Source of the DNA: Galbibacter sp. BG1
Lineage (GTDB): Bacteria; Bacteroidota; Bacteroidia; Flavobacteriales; Flavobacteriaceae
Reading direction: 5' to 3'
DNA: 64,000 bases
NCBI RefSeq assembly: GCF_013391805.1
Contig: NZ_CP058364.1
Location: forward strand, 3,353,501 to 3,417,500
In this document: positions 1 to 8,905 of the stretch, in pieces
Position numbering within the stretch: the stretch's first letter is position 1
How the letters are laid out: every line of letters begins with the position of its first letter
The notes under the pieces: generated by a model
Seen by the model: the letters and a program-made list of their open reading frames with translations, nothing else
Database searches by the model: none
Told to the model about the DNA's origin: nothing
Program-made: the position numbers and the translations under genes

Positions 1-2
1 AC

Positions 3-680
3 GATGCTAACCTCATTGAAAAAATACAAGGGGTTTTTAGCCAGTTAGACAGCGTTTATATTGCAGATGGACATCACCGCTCTGCATCATCCAATCTGTT
101 GGCGAAAGAGCTTCAAAAGGAGAATCCAGAACATACAGGGGAAGAGACTTATAATTACTTTATGAGTTATTTAATTCCGGAGTCAAATTTAAAGATTTAC
201 GAGTTCAATAGAATGGTAAAAGACCTTAACGGACTCACCAAAGAGGAATTTTTAATTCAATTGGATGAATACTTCAGAATAGAAAATCGTGGAGCAGACC
301 TTTACAAACCTTCTAAAATCCATCATTTTGGAATGTATCTCGATGGAGAATTTTACTCATTATACCTCAGGAAAAATTATACCTTCAGCGATTCTTTAAG
401 CGAACTGGATACTCAAATTTTGTTTGTCACCATTTTAAAACCTATTTTAGGGATTAAAGATTTAAGGAACGATACCAGGATTGAGTATGGCTCCGGAAAG
501 TACAATACCATAAAAATGAAAGATGCCATCGACAACGGGAAGTTTAAAATAGGTTTTAGCCTGTTTCCTGTAAAAGTTTCGCAAATGAAGCAAATTGCCG
601 ACGATGGTTTAAAAATGCCCCCAAAAACCACATATATAGAACCTAAACTAAAAAGTGGGCTTACCATATATGAGTTTTAA
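3..680 (+). CDS. DUF1015 family protein, C-terminal part (5' end outside window)
   Basis: The reading frame is open from the first bases of the window, so the gene begins upstream; a TTG at position 99 is internal and not a credible start. The first visible residues contain YIADGHHRSASS, the hallmark Asp-Gly-His-His-Arg segment of the DUF1015 family. These are conserved proteins of about 400 residues that often sit near serine-biosynthesis genes in Bacteroidota. About 226 residues are visible. The biochemical role of the family is not established, so I assign none. It is followed 29 bp later by the YggS gene on the same strand and may be co-transcribed with it. Confidence 0.85.
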   Translation, partial: DANLIEKIQGVFSQLDSVYIADGHHRSASSNLLAKELQKENPEHTGEETYNYFMSYLIPESNLKIYEFNRMVKDLNGLTKEEFLIQLDEYFRIENRGADLYKPSKIHHFGMYLDGEFYSLYLRKNYTFSDSLSELDTQILFVTILKPILGIKDLRNDTRIEYGSGKYNTIKMKDAIDNGKFKIGFSLFPVKVSQMKQIADDGLKMPPKTTYIEPKLKSGLTIYEF

Positions 681-709
681 ACAAATGATGGTTTTAAAGA
701 ACAATAGAA

Positions 710-1378
710 ATGTCGATAAAAGAAAATTTAAATAAAATACAACAAGAGCTCTCAGAGAAAGTAACGTTGGTCGCGGTTTCCAAAACAAAACCAAATGAAG
801 ATATTTTTGAGGCTTACAATGCCGGTCAACGAATTTTTGGGGAAAACAAGGTACAGGAAATGACCAGCAAGTGGGAAGCGCTTCCAAAGGACATAGAATG
901 GCATATGATTGGCCACGTGCAACGAAATAAGGTAAAATACATGGCTCCTTTTGTAAGTTTAATTCATGGTGTAGACACCTTAAAGCTCCTCAAGGAAATT
1001 GAGAAACAGGCAAAGAAAAACGACCGTGTGATTCCCTGCCTGCTACAGATGCACATCGCCAAAGAAGAGACCAAATTTGGTATGGATGAAGATGAATTGC
1101 GGGAAGTATTAACTTCGGAAGCTTTTCAACAAATGGAGCACGTAAAAGTAGTTGGTCTCATGGGAATGGCAACATTTACAGATGATGAGGAACGGGTTAA
1201 AGGTGAATTCGAGTACTTGAAAAATCTTTACGATACAATAAAAAGCGACTATCCAAAAACGGAGAGGTTGGACGTAAACATTCTCTCCATGGGTATGAGT
1301 GGGGATTATAAACTTGCCATGGAATGTGGAAGCACGATGGTACGCATAGGAAGCAGTATTTTTGGTGCCCGTAATTAG
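710..1378 (+). CDS. YggS/PLPBP family pyridoxal-phosphate homeostasis protein
   Basis: The 222-residue product matches the YggS/PROSC family, single-domain TIM-barrel proteins that bind pyridoxal 5'-phosphate without known catalysis and buffer cellular B6 vitamers. The PLP lysine is K25 in the VAVSKTKP motif. The family segments FGENKVQE (about 43-50) and HMIGHVQRNK follow, and the phosphate-binding C-terminal end carries LSMGMSGDY and VRIGSSIFG. Length is typical for the family. It lies between a DUF1015 gene and an exonuclease gene on the same strand. The assignment is secure; the exact cellular function is known only in general terms. Confidence 0.93.
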   Translation: MSIKENLNKIQQELSEKVTLVAVSKTKPNEDIFEAYNAGQRIFGENKVQEMTSKWEALPKDIEWHMIGHVQRNKVKYMAPFVSLIHGVDTLKLLKEIEKQAKKNDRVIPCLLQMHIAKEETKFGMDEDELREVLTSEAFQQMEHVKVVGLMGMATFTDDEERVKGEFEYLKNLYDTIKSDYPKTERLDVNILSMGMSGDYKLAMECGSTMVRIGSSIFGARN

Positions 1379-1433
1379 CTATTAAAATTTAAAACAAAAA
1401 TCGTTACTTAGCAAAGACTAACCCAAACAATAA

Positions 1434-2804
1434 ATGTACGCAATACTCGATATAGAAACTACTGGAGGTAAATACAATGAAGAAGGGATTACCGAGATTG
1501 CTATTTATAAATTCGATGGGCACAAAACAGTCGACCGGTTTATAAGTTTGGTAAATCCAGAAAAGGAAATTCAACCATTTGTTGTAAAATTAACCGGTAT
1601 TAACAATGCCATGCTGCAAACGGCCCCTAAATTTCATGAAGTGGCTAAAAGGATTGTCGAAATTACCGATGGCACTACTCTAGTGGCCCATAACGCCCAA
1701 TTTGATTATAGAATCTTACAAACAGAATTTAGAAGGTTGGGTTACGATTTTCAACGGAAATCACTTTGTACCGTAGAATTGGCCAAAGAGCTAATTCCAG
1801 ATCAACCTTCCTACAGTCTTGGGAAACTGGTTCGTTCTTTGGGAATTCCTGTAAGCGATAGACATCGGGCAAGCGGAGATGCCCAAGCCACGGTAAAACT
1901 TTTTAAAATGCTGTTGGCCAAAGACACTTCCAAGCAAATCGTTCAAAGCAATATACGCTCGGAGAATATCGGCCAACTTAACCCGAGGCTAATGGACATC
2001 GTGGCACAATTACCCACATCGGTAGGAGTGTTTTATATTCACGATACAGATGGGGAAATAGTATATATTGCTAAGAGTCAAAATATTCAAAAAAGGGTCA
2101 ATAAAATATTTGCTTCCTCTTCCAAAAAGAATAAAAAACTACAAAAAGAGGTGAAAGCCGTAACTTACGAAGAAACCGGTAATGAACTGATTGCGCTTTT
2201 AAAAGAAAATGCAGAAGTAAAAAAGAACAACCCAAAATACAATGTTAAGCATAAAAAACTATTTACCCACACTTTGTTTGCCAAGGAAAATAAAGAAGGA
2301 TATATAACCTTAAAAATAGGCAAAGCCGATAATAGAAAAAGTTATGTTACCACCTTTGCAAACTATCAGCAGGGATATAATTTTTTGCACAGCGTTGGGG
2401 AAGAGTTCTCTCTTTGCAATAAGTTAAACGGACTTTCGGGGGCGAAGAAAAACTGTTACAATTACACCATAGATAAATGTCATGGAGCTTGTATTGAAAA
2501 AGAAGATGTAAAGACTTACAATAAGAGAGTAAAAAAAGCTCTTTACAAATATGGACTGCAGGATAATACATTTATAATTTCCGACAGAGGCCGTGAGGTA
2601 AATGAAAGAAGTGCGGTTTACATCAAAGATGGTGTTTTTAAAGGTATTGGGTTTTACGAACTCAATCACCAGATCAACAATCAAACCATACTGGAATCCA
2701 TAATTACCCCTATGGAAAACACCCCAAATGCCAGCCACCTTATACAATTGTATTTAAGAAAAAAGAAGTCGGTGAAAGTAATACCTGTATCATTTGAAAA
2801 ATAA
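1434..2804 (+). CDS. DnaQ-like 3'-5' exonuclease fused to a GIY-YIG nuclease domain
   Basis: The N-terminal about 165 residues form a DEDDh exonuclease of the DNA polymerase III epsilon type. The first acidic pair is D6/E8 in LDIETTGG, then AHNAQFDYRIL, and RHRASGDAQAT gives the H and D of the last motif. From about residue 195 a GIY-YIG domain follows (GVFYIHD then VYIAKS), of the kind found in UvrC and Cho. The C-terminal third (about 270-456) has a cysteine pattern around CYNYTIDKCHGAC resembling the UvrC region after its nuclease domain. This fusion is known in Bacteroidota and is probably a DNA-repair nuclease, but the substrate is not defined. Its end overlaps the start of the next gene by 11 bp. 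Confidence 0.85.
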   Translation: MYAILDIETTGGKYNEEGITEIAIYKFDGHKTVDRFISLVNPEKEIQPFVVKLTGINNAMLQTAPKFHEVAKRIVEITDGTTLVAHNAQFDYRILQTEFRRLGYDFQRKSLCTVELAKELIPDQPSYSLGKLVRSLGIPVSDRHRASGDAQATVKLFKMLLAKDTSKQIVQSNIRSENIGQLNPRLMDIVAQLPTSVGVFYIHDTDGEIVYIAKSQNIQKRVNKIFASSSKKNKKLQKEVKAVTYEETGNELIALLKENAEVKKNNPKYNVKHKKLFTHTLFAKENKEGYITLKIGKADNRKSYVTTFANYQQGYNFLHSVGEEFSLCNKLNGLSGAKKNCYNYTIDKCHGACIEKEDVKTYNKRVKKALYKYGLQDNTFIISDRGREVNERSAVYIKDGVFKGIGFYELNHQINNQTILESIITPMENTPNASHLIQLYLRKKKSVKVIPVSFEK

Positions 2805-3663
2805 AGATCAGAAATCAGCCAATTGGAAACACAAACTTCATGAAATTATTTATGAAGCAGATACTCCCATGGGAAAATGGTTCGATATTTTACTTTTCAT
2901 AATTATCATTTTAAGCATCATACTGGTTATGCTGGAAAGCATAAAGTCCTTTGACGCCAAATACCATTCCTATCTGCTAACAGCCGAATGGGTAATAACC
3001 ATATTTTTCACCATAGAATATTTGGCCAGAATTATTTCCATTAAAAAACCACAACACTATATTTTTAGCTTTTATGGGATTGTAGACTTCCTATCTACTA
3101 TTCCGCTCTATTTATCTTTTTTCTTAGCGGGATCTCAAGTCCTCTTAGCGGTTAGGGCGTTAAGATTGCTACGGGTATTCAGAATTTTAAAACTGGTTCG
3201 CTTTATTGGCGAGGCATCACAACTTAAAGAGGCTATAAAATCAAGCAGGGCAAAAATTGCCGTGTTTATTTATGTAGTTCTTATTTTATCGGTTATCATG
3301 GGAACTGTTATGTATCTTATTGAAGGCGCCGATGCCGGTTTTACGAGTATTCCCAGAAGTATTTATTGGACCATAGTTACCCTCACCACCGTTGGTTATG
3401 GAGATATTGCACCGGTTACGGATATCGGACAAATAATTGCGGCCATAATTATGATTCTTGGTTATGGGATTATTGCCGTTCCCACAGGCATTGTTACTGT
3501 GGAGTTTGCCAAACAAGGCACCAAAACAACCTCCGAAAAAAACAGCAATACCATTCAAGAAATTCACACAAATACTCAAGTTTGCCAGAATTGCAATGCA
3601 GATAACCATAAAGACCATGCAACCTATTGTTATAACTGCGGAAATTATTTAAATGAACAATAA
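2794..3663 (+). CDS. Voltage-gated potassium channel-like ion transporter with C-terminal zinc ribbon
   Basis: A 289-residue six-transmembrane channel subunit. S1 lies at about 31-48 and S2 at about 62-80. S4 at about 120-136 carries regularly spaced arginines (RALRLLRVFRILKLVR). The pore has the potassium selectivity filter TVGYGD at 199-204, followed by S6. This matches the KvAP/Kch-like family and implies potassium conductance across the inner membrane. After S6 and a polar linker the protein ends with two CxxC pairs (C264/C267 and C279/C282), which look like a zinc ribbon in the cytoplasm. That tail is unusual and may act as a regulatory or assembly domain; this is inference. It overlaps both neighbouring genes by 11 bp, suggesting translational coupling. 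Confidence 0.88.
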   Translation: MKNKDQKSANWKHKLHEIIYEADTPMGKWFDILLFIIIILSIILVMLESIKSFDAKYHSYLLTAEWVITIFFTIEYLARIISIKKPQHYIFSFYGIVDFLSTIPLYLSFFLAGSQVLLAVRALRLLRVFRILKLVRFIGEASQLKEAIKSSRAKIAVFIYVVLILSVIMGTVMYLIEGADAGFTSIPRSIYWTIVTLTTVGYGDIAPVTDIGQIIAAIIMILGYGIIAVPTGIVTVEFAKQGTKTTSEKNSNTIQEIHTNTQVCQNCNADNHKDHATYCYNCGNYLNEQ

Positions 3664-4564
3664 ACACTTAATAACTGTTGTCGGGCCTACCGCCATAGGT
3701 AAAACGGCATTGGCTATTGATTTGGCAAATGCCTTTTCTACGGAGATCATTTCTTCAGATTCCCGACAGTTTTTTAAGGAAATGAAAATAGGCACTGCCG
3801 TTCCAAATGACGAGGAGATGAATCAGGCAAAACATCATTTTATTCAGCATAAGAGTATTTTCGAAAACTATTCCGTAGGAGATTTTGAAAGAGATGCCAT
3901 CTCCCTACTCGATCGGCTTTTTAAAAAACATGAAATGGTTGTAATGGCCGGCGGAAGCGGACTTTATAATAAAGCTGTTATTGAGGGTCTTGACGATTTT
4001 CCCGAGATAGACCCAGGGATAAGGCAAACACTCAACAAGCAACTTTCAGAAGATGGTATTTTAGGCTTGCAAAGCTCTTTAAAGGAATTGGATCCCGAGC
4101 ATTACCAAAATATGGATATCGATAATCCGCACCGACTTATTCGAGCGTTGGAAATTTGTTTAGGCACTGGGAAACCATATTCTTCATTTTTAAACCGACA
4201 AAAGGAAAATAGACCGTTTAAAACCATTACAGTTGGACTAACCGCCGACCGCGCTGTTGTTTACGATCGTATTAATCGTCGCGTAGATATTATGATGAAA
4301 CAGGGGCTTTTGGAAGAAGCCAAACAGCTTTATGACCACCGAAACCTAAACGCCTTACAAACGGTGGGATACAAAGAGCTTTTTGAATATTTTGATGGCA
4401 ATTGGACACTTGATTTTGCCGTGTCGGAAATTAAAAAAAATACCCGTCGTTTCGCCAAACGGCAATTTACCTGGCTCCGGAAAGATGAGAATGTATTGTG
4501 GTTTGATTATGAAACAGATATCAATTTTATTTTATCTTCATTGTATTCAGCGATGAGTGTTTAA
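3653..4564 (+). CDS. miaA: tRNA dimethylallyltransferase MiaA
   Basis: The 303-residue protein transfers the dimethylallyl group from DMAPP to N6 of adenosine 37 in tRNAs that read UNN codons. The P-loop GPTAIGKT is at residues 11-18, followed by the family motif SSDSRQ at about 34-39, GGSGLY, and NPHRLIRALE in the middle. The C-terminal part carries LQTVGYKE and TRRFAKRQFTW, all diagnostic of MiaA. Length is typical. The start overlaps the preceding channel gene by 11 bp. The gene is followed by a strong inverted repeat. Confidence 0.97.
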   Translation: MNNKHLITVVGPTAIGKTALAIDLANAFSTEIISSDSRQFFKEMKIGTAVPNDEEMNQAKHHFIQHKSIFENYSVGDFERDAISLLDRLFKKHEMVVMAGGSGLYNKAVIEGLDDFPEIDPGIRQTLNKQLSEDGILGLQSSLKELDPEHYQNMDIDNPHRLIRALEICLGTGKPYSSFLNRQKENRPFKTITVGLTADRAVVYDRINRRVDIMMKQGLLEEAKQLYDHRNLNALQTVGYKELFEYFDGNWTLDFAVSEIKKNTRRFAKRQFTWLRKDENVLWFDYETDINFILSSLYSAMSV

Positions 4565-4588
4565 TTTATTGATTAAAATCTATATTTA

Positions 4589-4614
4589 AAATTAGGGGAA
4601 AATTCCCCTAATTT
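4589..4614. terminator. Perfect inverted repeat after miaA, probable terminator
   Basis: A 12-bp perfect stem (AAATTAGGGGAA with its complement) surrounds a two-base AA centre immediately downstream of miaA. The following T-run is weak, so it is either a poor intrinsic terminator or a 3'-end stabilising hairpin. Confidence 0.55.
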
Positions 4615-4629
4615 AAAATTTTCTACAAT

Positions 4630-4638
4630 CCCCCCCCC
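4630..4638 (+). repeat. Homopolymeric C9 tract
   Basis: Nine consecutive cytosines occur in an otherwise AT-rich intergenic region, about 100 bp upstream of the thioredoxin-like gene. Tracts of this kind are prone to slipped-strand length change. It is not in a coding region, so any effect would be on transcription. A sequencing-length error is also possible. Confidence 0.7.
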
Positions 4639-4738
4639 TTGATTATTGAATTTATTTCCTTAGTTTTAAGCAGTTTATCATCGTAAAAATGTATTTCAAC
4701 GTTTTTTTGAAGGTGATTTTTTATAATTCGTAACAATC

Positions 4739-5245
4739 ATGAGGTTAAAAATCCTTTTTTTTATTATACTCTTTATTCCTAAAGTTTATAGCCAGAGCAG
4801 TAATTATTCGATAGGAAGTATCCCGTTGGATTCCATAAAAAAAATTGAGGATTTCAAATGGCTGGAAAGCAGATATAATAATTTTAAACCCAATAAGAAT
4901 ATACTTGACAAGTTTAATGGAAACATTGAAGAGTATTCAGTAAAAGTCTTTATTGGCACTTGGTGTGGTGATAGTAAATCTTTCTTCCCAAAATTCTTAA
5001 AATCATTAGAGTACTTAGGAGTAGAAAATGAAAGTATTGAACTTTTTGGCATTAATAGAAAAAAAGACGAACCAAAGCTACTTGTGGAGTCCTTTAACAT
5101 CAAATTTGTGCCTACGGCTATATTTTACAAGAAAGGAAGGGAGATTAATAGAATTGTTGAATACCCACAAGAAAATGTTGAGCAAGATATCATCGATATA
5201 CTAATAAAAGAAAAAGAATATATCCCCTTTCATCCTATAAAATAA
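4739..5245 (+). CDS. Secreted thioredoxin-fold protein with a CxxS active site
   Basis: A 168-residue protein with a signal peptide (hydrophobic 4-13, probable cleavage after VYSQ near residue 19) and one thioredoxin-like domain. The active-site region is GTWCGDS at 73-79. It has the tryptophan and first cysteine (C76) of the CxxC motif, but a serine at the second position (S79). The cis-proline loop is present as FVPTAIF. CxxS versions usually act as isomerase-like, glutathione- or mixed-disulfide-binding proteins rather than as efficient reductases. It probably works in the periplasm. It directly precedes a tiny secreted cysteine-containing protein, and that pairing is suggestive. The substrate is unknown. 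Confidence 0.72.
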   Translation: MRLKILFFIILFIPKVYSQSSNYSIGSIPLDSIKKIEDFKWLESRYNNFKPNKNILDKFNGNIEEYSVKVFIGTWCGDSKSFFPKFLKSLEYLGVENESIELFGINRKKDEPKLLVESFNIKFVPTAIFYKKGREINRIVEYPQENVEQDIIDILIKEKEYIPFHPIK

Positions 5246-5255
5246 TTATTAATCA

Positions 5256-5483
5256 TTGTTTAATTTAAATTTTATTATTAAGAAAACAATTCTTTCATTA
5301 GGCTTATTTTTGGCGGGATCAGTAGGTCTCTATGCAGGTAGTTCTGCAAAAATGGAAATTTTTACAGATTGTCATGCTTTTGCATGCCAAATGGCTGACA
5401 CTTATGATCAAGCTTCTGGAGGAGCCAGCGCAGAAGAACTGGAGGTAGTTTATGATATGAATTACCAAAACTGTACTCAGTAA
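5256..5483 (+). CDS. Small secreted cysteine-containing protein, unknown function
   Basis: A 75-residue reading frame starts at a TTG eleven bases after the preceding stop codon; no ATG lies near, so the start is uncertain. Residues 6-28 form a clear signal peptide ending GLYAGSS. The remaining acidic peptide of about 47 residues has three cysteines, in DCHAFACQM and at the end in YQNCTQ. I do not recognise a family. A terminator follows at once, and the thioredoxin-like gene upstream suggests co-transcription. Possible roles are a secreted peptide, a redox substrate or a cofactor-binding peptide. These are guesses from context only. Confidence 0.6.
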   Translation: MFNLNFIIKKTILSLGLFLAGSVGLYAGSSAKMEIFTDCHAFACQMADTYDQASGGASAEELEVVYDMNYQNCTQ

Positions 5484-5495
5484 TAATTAAAGCTT

Positions 5496-5525
5496 AAAAC
5501 AGCCCTTTAAATAGGGCTGTTTTTC
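5496..5525 (+). terminator. Intrinsic terminator
   Basis: A perfect 9-bp stem AACAGCCCT/AGGGCTGTT with a six-base loop is followed by a T-run. It ends the thioredoxin-like/small-protein unit and separates it from the GLPGLI gene. Confidence 0.88.
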
Positions 5526-5545
5526 AAAATAGAAAATTTATAATT

Positions 5546-6235
5546 ATGTCCAAGAAAATAGTTTTACTAAATTTTTTACTTTTTTTTGTTTCCTCCTTAT
5601 TTTCTCAATCTGGTATAGTTGAGTACAAGGTAGATTATGTTCGTAATGAAAATTACAATGACTTTGCAAAAAAGCTCGAACGTGAAATGTCTTTAATGTC
5701 TTTCCAACTTTCTTATACGGGTACTGAATCTTATTATAAAAAATTACCAAATGTTCCAGTAGATGAATTAACTGCAAAAATGGCCACAGTGGCTGCGAGA
5801 TCCTACGAAAATTGGTATCAAAATCCTAAAACCAAAATAGCTTCTTTCAATAGAGATATTGCAGGTACAACTTACTTAGTAACATTTGAAAACCAAATGA
5901 ATGACTGGCATTTAAGTAATGAAACAAAGAAAATTGAAGATTATGTCTGTTACAAGGCTACAAAAAAGGAGTATAACACACGTACAGACAGCTATTTTAC
6001 AACTATTGCTTGGTACACACCTGAAATTCCTTTTCCTTATGGTCCTAGTGGATATGGTGGTCTACCAGGCTTAATCCTTGAATTAAAGTACAAAGCCGCA
6101 ATAATTACAGCCACTCATATCATCTTGAATCCTGACAAAAAAATAAGATACCCCAAGCCATTGCAAAACCACATAATTGACTCTAAACAAATGGTTAAGA
6201 TTATGCGCCAAAATAGAAAAGTGACCCCAGACTAA
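5546..6235 (+). CDS. GLPGLI family protein
   Basis: A 229-residue exported protein with an N-terminal signal peptide (about 1-20, ending SSLFSQ). The family-defining GLPGLI motif lies at residues 172-177, after the typical PFPYGPSGYG approach. The family is restricted mainly to Bacteroidota and its molecular role is not established. Its genes very often sit directly before a TonB-receptor-like outer-membrane protein, as here (24 bp gap), so the two probably work together at the outer membrane. Confidence 0.92.
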   Translation: MSKKIVLLNFLLFFVSSLFSQSGIVEYKVDYVRNENYNDFAKKLEREMSLMSFQLSYTGTESYYKKLPNVPVDELTAKMATVAARSYENWYQNPKTKIASFNRDIAGTTYLVTFENQMNDWHLSNETKKIEDYVCYKATKKEYNTRTDSYFTTIAWYTPEIPFPYGPSGYGGLPGLILELKYKAAIITATHIILNPDKKIRYPKPLQNHIIDSKQMVKIMRQNRKVTPD

Positions 6236-6259
6236 AATTTAAAATTTCTAAACAGAAAT

Positions 6260-8905
6260 ATGATCTTAAGAATATTAGTTGCATTCTTATTTTGTGCGTG
6301 TCTTAAAAGTTACAGTCAAAATGTGAAGTTTGGCGGACAGATCACTAATGAAGAAGGGGATCCTGTGGTTAATGCCAACGTTTTAGCCATTACAAAATAT
6401 AAAGACGTACCTCCTAAACTTGGAGTGACTGATGACGATGGAAGTTTTAAACTATCCTTAAAATCCCAAACAACCTATACCGTTACTGTTACCCATATGG
6501 GTTATGAAACCTATTCCAAGGTTTTAATTGTCAAACTTCAGGATGTAACATACAACATTAAACTGAAAGCGGCCACTAATGAGTTAGAGGAAGTTGTAAT
6601 TAACTATACTCCACCTATTGAGGTTAAAAAGGACACCACGGTCTATAAGGTGGACGCATTCACTAATGGTAAAGAAAGAAAACTTGGAGCAGTTCTAAAG
6701 AAATTGCCTGGAGTAGAAGTAACGAGGGATGGAGAGGTGTTTTTTAAAAATCAAAAAGTTTCTCAAGTCCTTGTCGAAGATAAAACTTTTTTTAACGGAA
6801 GGACCAAAATGGCTGTGGATAATATTCCTGCCGATGTAGTTAATGAAATTGAAATGATTGAAGACTATAATGAAACACCGTTTATGAAAGCGGTAGAAAA
6901 CTCTAATGAATTGGTAATGAATGTTAGTCTAAAAGAGGACAAAAAAAAGTTTTTATTTGGAAGTATTGAAACCGCAGCTGGTATAGAGAAAGCTTACAAA
7001 ATACATCCTAGCCTTTTTAAATATCAACCTAAATTGGTTTACAATGTTATTGCCGATGCGAACAATATCTATGAAAAATCTTTTACGCTAGCTGATTACT
7101 TTTCCTTTGAAGGGGAAACAAGCCCAGACAGAATTCTTCGGGTCTTAAACTCACCAATAACTAAGTTTTTACAAAACAATCGTTATTATAGTAACAACCA
7201 CTTATTTGGTGGCGTTAATTTTCAATTTAATCCAAATGAAAAAAATGAATTAAGGGTGTTTTCTCTTTTTTTAAAAGATAGGTCTAATTCTAATATTACC
7301 AATAGAAACGTTTATCAAGCAAGCGGAATTGAAGAGCTTAGATCTCAAGAATCTTTAAAGAAACATGATATTCTCCTCAGTAAAGTTAAATACAAATATT
7401 CCCCCGATGAAAATACGGTTTTAAAGCTTGAAACCAATTTTGAAAAAACCGCCCTAAAAGCTTCCGATCAAAACATTACCAATTCAGAAAATCTTAATGA
7501 TCAGTACAATTTTGATAGTGATAGTGAAAATTTGACAATTGCAGGTAAAATGGAATTTGAAAAATGGTTTTCAGACAAAAATATTTCAAAGGGTACTTTG
7601 AATTTAAGTTATGAAAATGTTGATTTAGATCAACAATGGTTAAGCGCTCGTAATATTTTCAACCCAGCTATTCCGGTTATCGACACTTCATTTTTTTCTG
7701 TAAATGGTAGCGAAAGAAACGAAGTAGTAAACCTAAATTTCAACTTAGAACATTTCTATAGACCTTCAAGAATTGAACTTTTAACTTTTTCTTTTAATGG
7801 TAATATCAACCGGAATAACCTTTCATACTTTAATTTTCAAGAAATCAACAATACGAGCTTCTCATTTCCCAATTTCAACAACTATTTTGTGAATCAAGTC
7901 AATGTTTTAAATAATAGCATTAGTTATAAACGCTATTTCTTTGGAAAATTGATAATTGAAGGAGGGCTAAATTACCAATATGTTTTTTGGAATGATAATC
8001 AAATCAATTTAAGAAATAGTCAAATTGAGCATCATATATTACCCGATTTAAATGTTGAATGGGAGTTTAAAGAAAATAAAAAAGTTGAATTTACGTATCG
8101 CCAGACCCGGATTAATCCTATTCCCGATTTACGCTTAAATTCATTAAAAATTTTAGATTTTAATAGAATCTTTAGAGGGGATCCCTATTTAGACCAAATG
8201 CTCACCGAGCGATTTTTACTAAAATTATCTTTAACAAAAACTTACGGTTGGAGTTACTACGCAAATCTAGGTTTGCGTAAACATAAACATCCAATTACTA
8301 ATGTGGTTGAATTTAATGGAATCAATGGTATTAACACACCATTTCAGTTTAATGGAAATACAAATGGATATGATGCCGTTTTAAGATTAAAATATAACCG
8401 ACGGTATTGGAAAGCATCTTTCGAAAACGCTTATTACAGAAATGAAACACTTTCTGTTTTAAATCAGGCTGAAACAAAAACAATATCTCAAAGTATAAAT
8501 AATTCTTTAAATTTTAATACAAATTTAGAAAATGCACCCAATATCGATTTTTCATTTAAAAACATGTTTATTATTAATGATAATCCTTTCTTTTTTAACG
8601 AAACAAACATCACAGAGTTGGAATCTGCCATTGAATATGATCTAAACAATTGGAAATTTAAAGCTTCATACTTTCAGACTTTTTATAAAAATCTAACCTT
8701 CGGAAATAATTCTAATTACAACACAATCAATGCTTCAGTTTTTTATCATAAAGAAGATTCTTTGTGGGAATTTGGAATTGACTTCTATAACCTTGGAAAC
8801 AACGTTTCAGAGATTTCTAATTCTTACAATGAAACGTTATTTAATGAACAACGAATAAGGGTTTTTCCGAGAACAATTATGCTACAAGTAAATTATAAGC
8901 TCTAA
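6260..8905 (+). CDS. TonB-dependent-receptor-like outer membrane protein with N-terminal carboxypeptidase-regulatory-like domain
   Basis: An 881-residue protein with a signal peptide (1-19, ending SYSQ). A carboxypeptidase-regulatory-like beta-sandwich follows at about 22-105 ([17 protein letters not shown]), then a plug-like region around 108-225 containing EEVVIN and LKKLPGVEV. The rest is a long aromatic- and Asn-rich beta-barrel ending in VNYKL. This is the architecture of the SusC-like or outer-membrane beta-barrel partner proteins found after GLPGLI genes. It probably resides in the outer membrane; the transported substrate is unknown. No SusD lipoprotein accompanies it, which argues against a polysaccharide locus. 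Its stop overlaps the convergent ychF by 4 bp. Confidence 0.85.
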   Translation: MILRILVAFLFCACLKSYSQNVKFGGQITNEEGDPVVNANVLAITKYKDVPPKLGVTDDDGSFKLSLKSQTTYTVTVTHMGYETYSKVLIVKLQDVTYNIKLKAATNELEEVVINYTPPIEVKKDTTVYKVDAFTNGKERKLGAVLKKLPGVEVTRDGEVFFKNQKVSQVLVEDKTFFNGRTKMAVDNIPADVVNEIEMIEDYNETPFMKAVENSNELVMNVSLKEDKKKFLFGSIETAAGIEKAYKIHPSLFKYQPKLVYNVIADANNIYEKSFTLADYFSFEGETSPDRILRVLNSPITKFLQNNRYYSNNHLFGGVNFQFNPNEKNELRVFSLFLKDRSNSNITNRNVYQASGIEELRSQESLKKHDILLSKVKYKYSPDENTVLKLETNFEKTALKASDQNITNSENLNDQYNFDSDSENLTIAGKMEFEKWFSDKNISKGTLNLSYENVDLDQQWLSARNIFNPAIPVIDTSFFSVNGSERNEVVNLNFNLEHFYRPSRIELLTFSFNGNINRNNLSYFNFQEINNTSFSFPNFNNYFVNQVNVLNNSISYKRYFFGKLIIEGGLNYQYVFWNDNQINLRNSQIEHHILPDLNVEWEFKENKKVEFTYRQTRINPIPDLRLNSLKILDFNRIFRGDPYLDQMLTERFLLKLSLTKTYGWSYYANLGLRKHKHPITNVVEFNGINGINTPFQFNGNTNGYDAVLRLKYNRRYWKASFENAYYRNETLSVLNQAETKTISQSINNSLNFNTNLENAPNIDFSFKNMFIINDNPFFFNETNITELESAIEYDLNNWKFKASYFQTFYKNLTFGNNSNYNTINASVFYHKEDSLWEFGIDFYNLGNNVSEISNSYNETLFNEQRIRVFPRTIMLQVNYKL

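Noticed and set aside
8902-8905. Four-base tail-to-tail overlap of the receptor gene and ychF as a regulatory device
   Set aside because: Short convergent overlaps are common and no other signal supports regulation.
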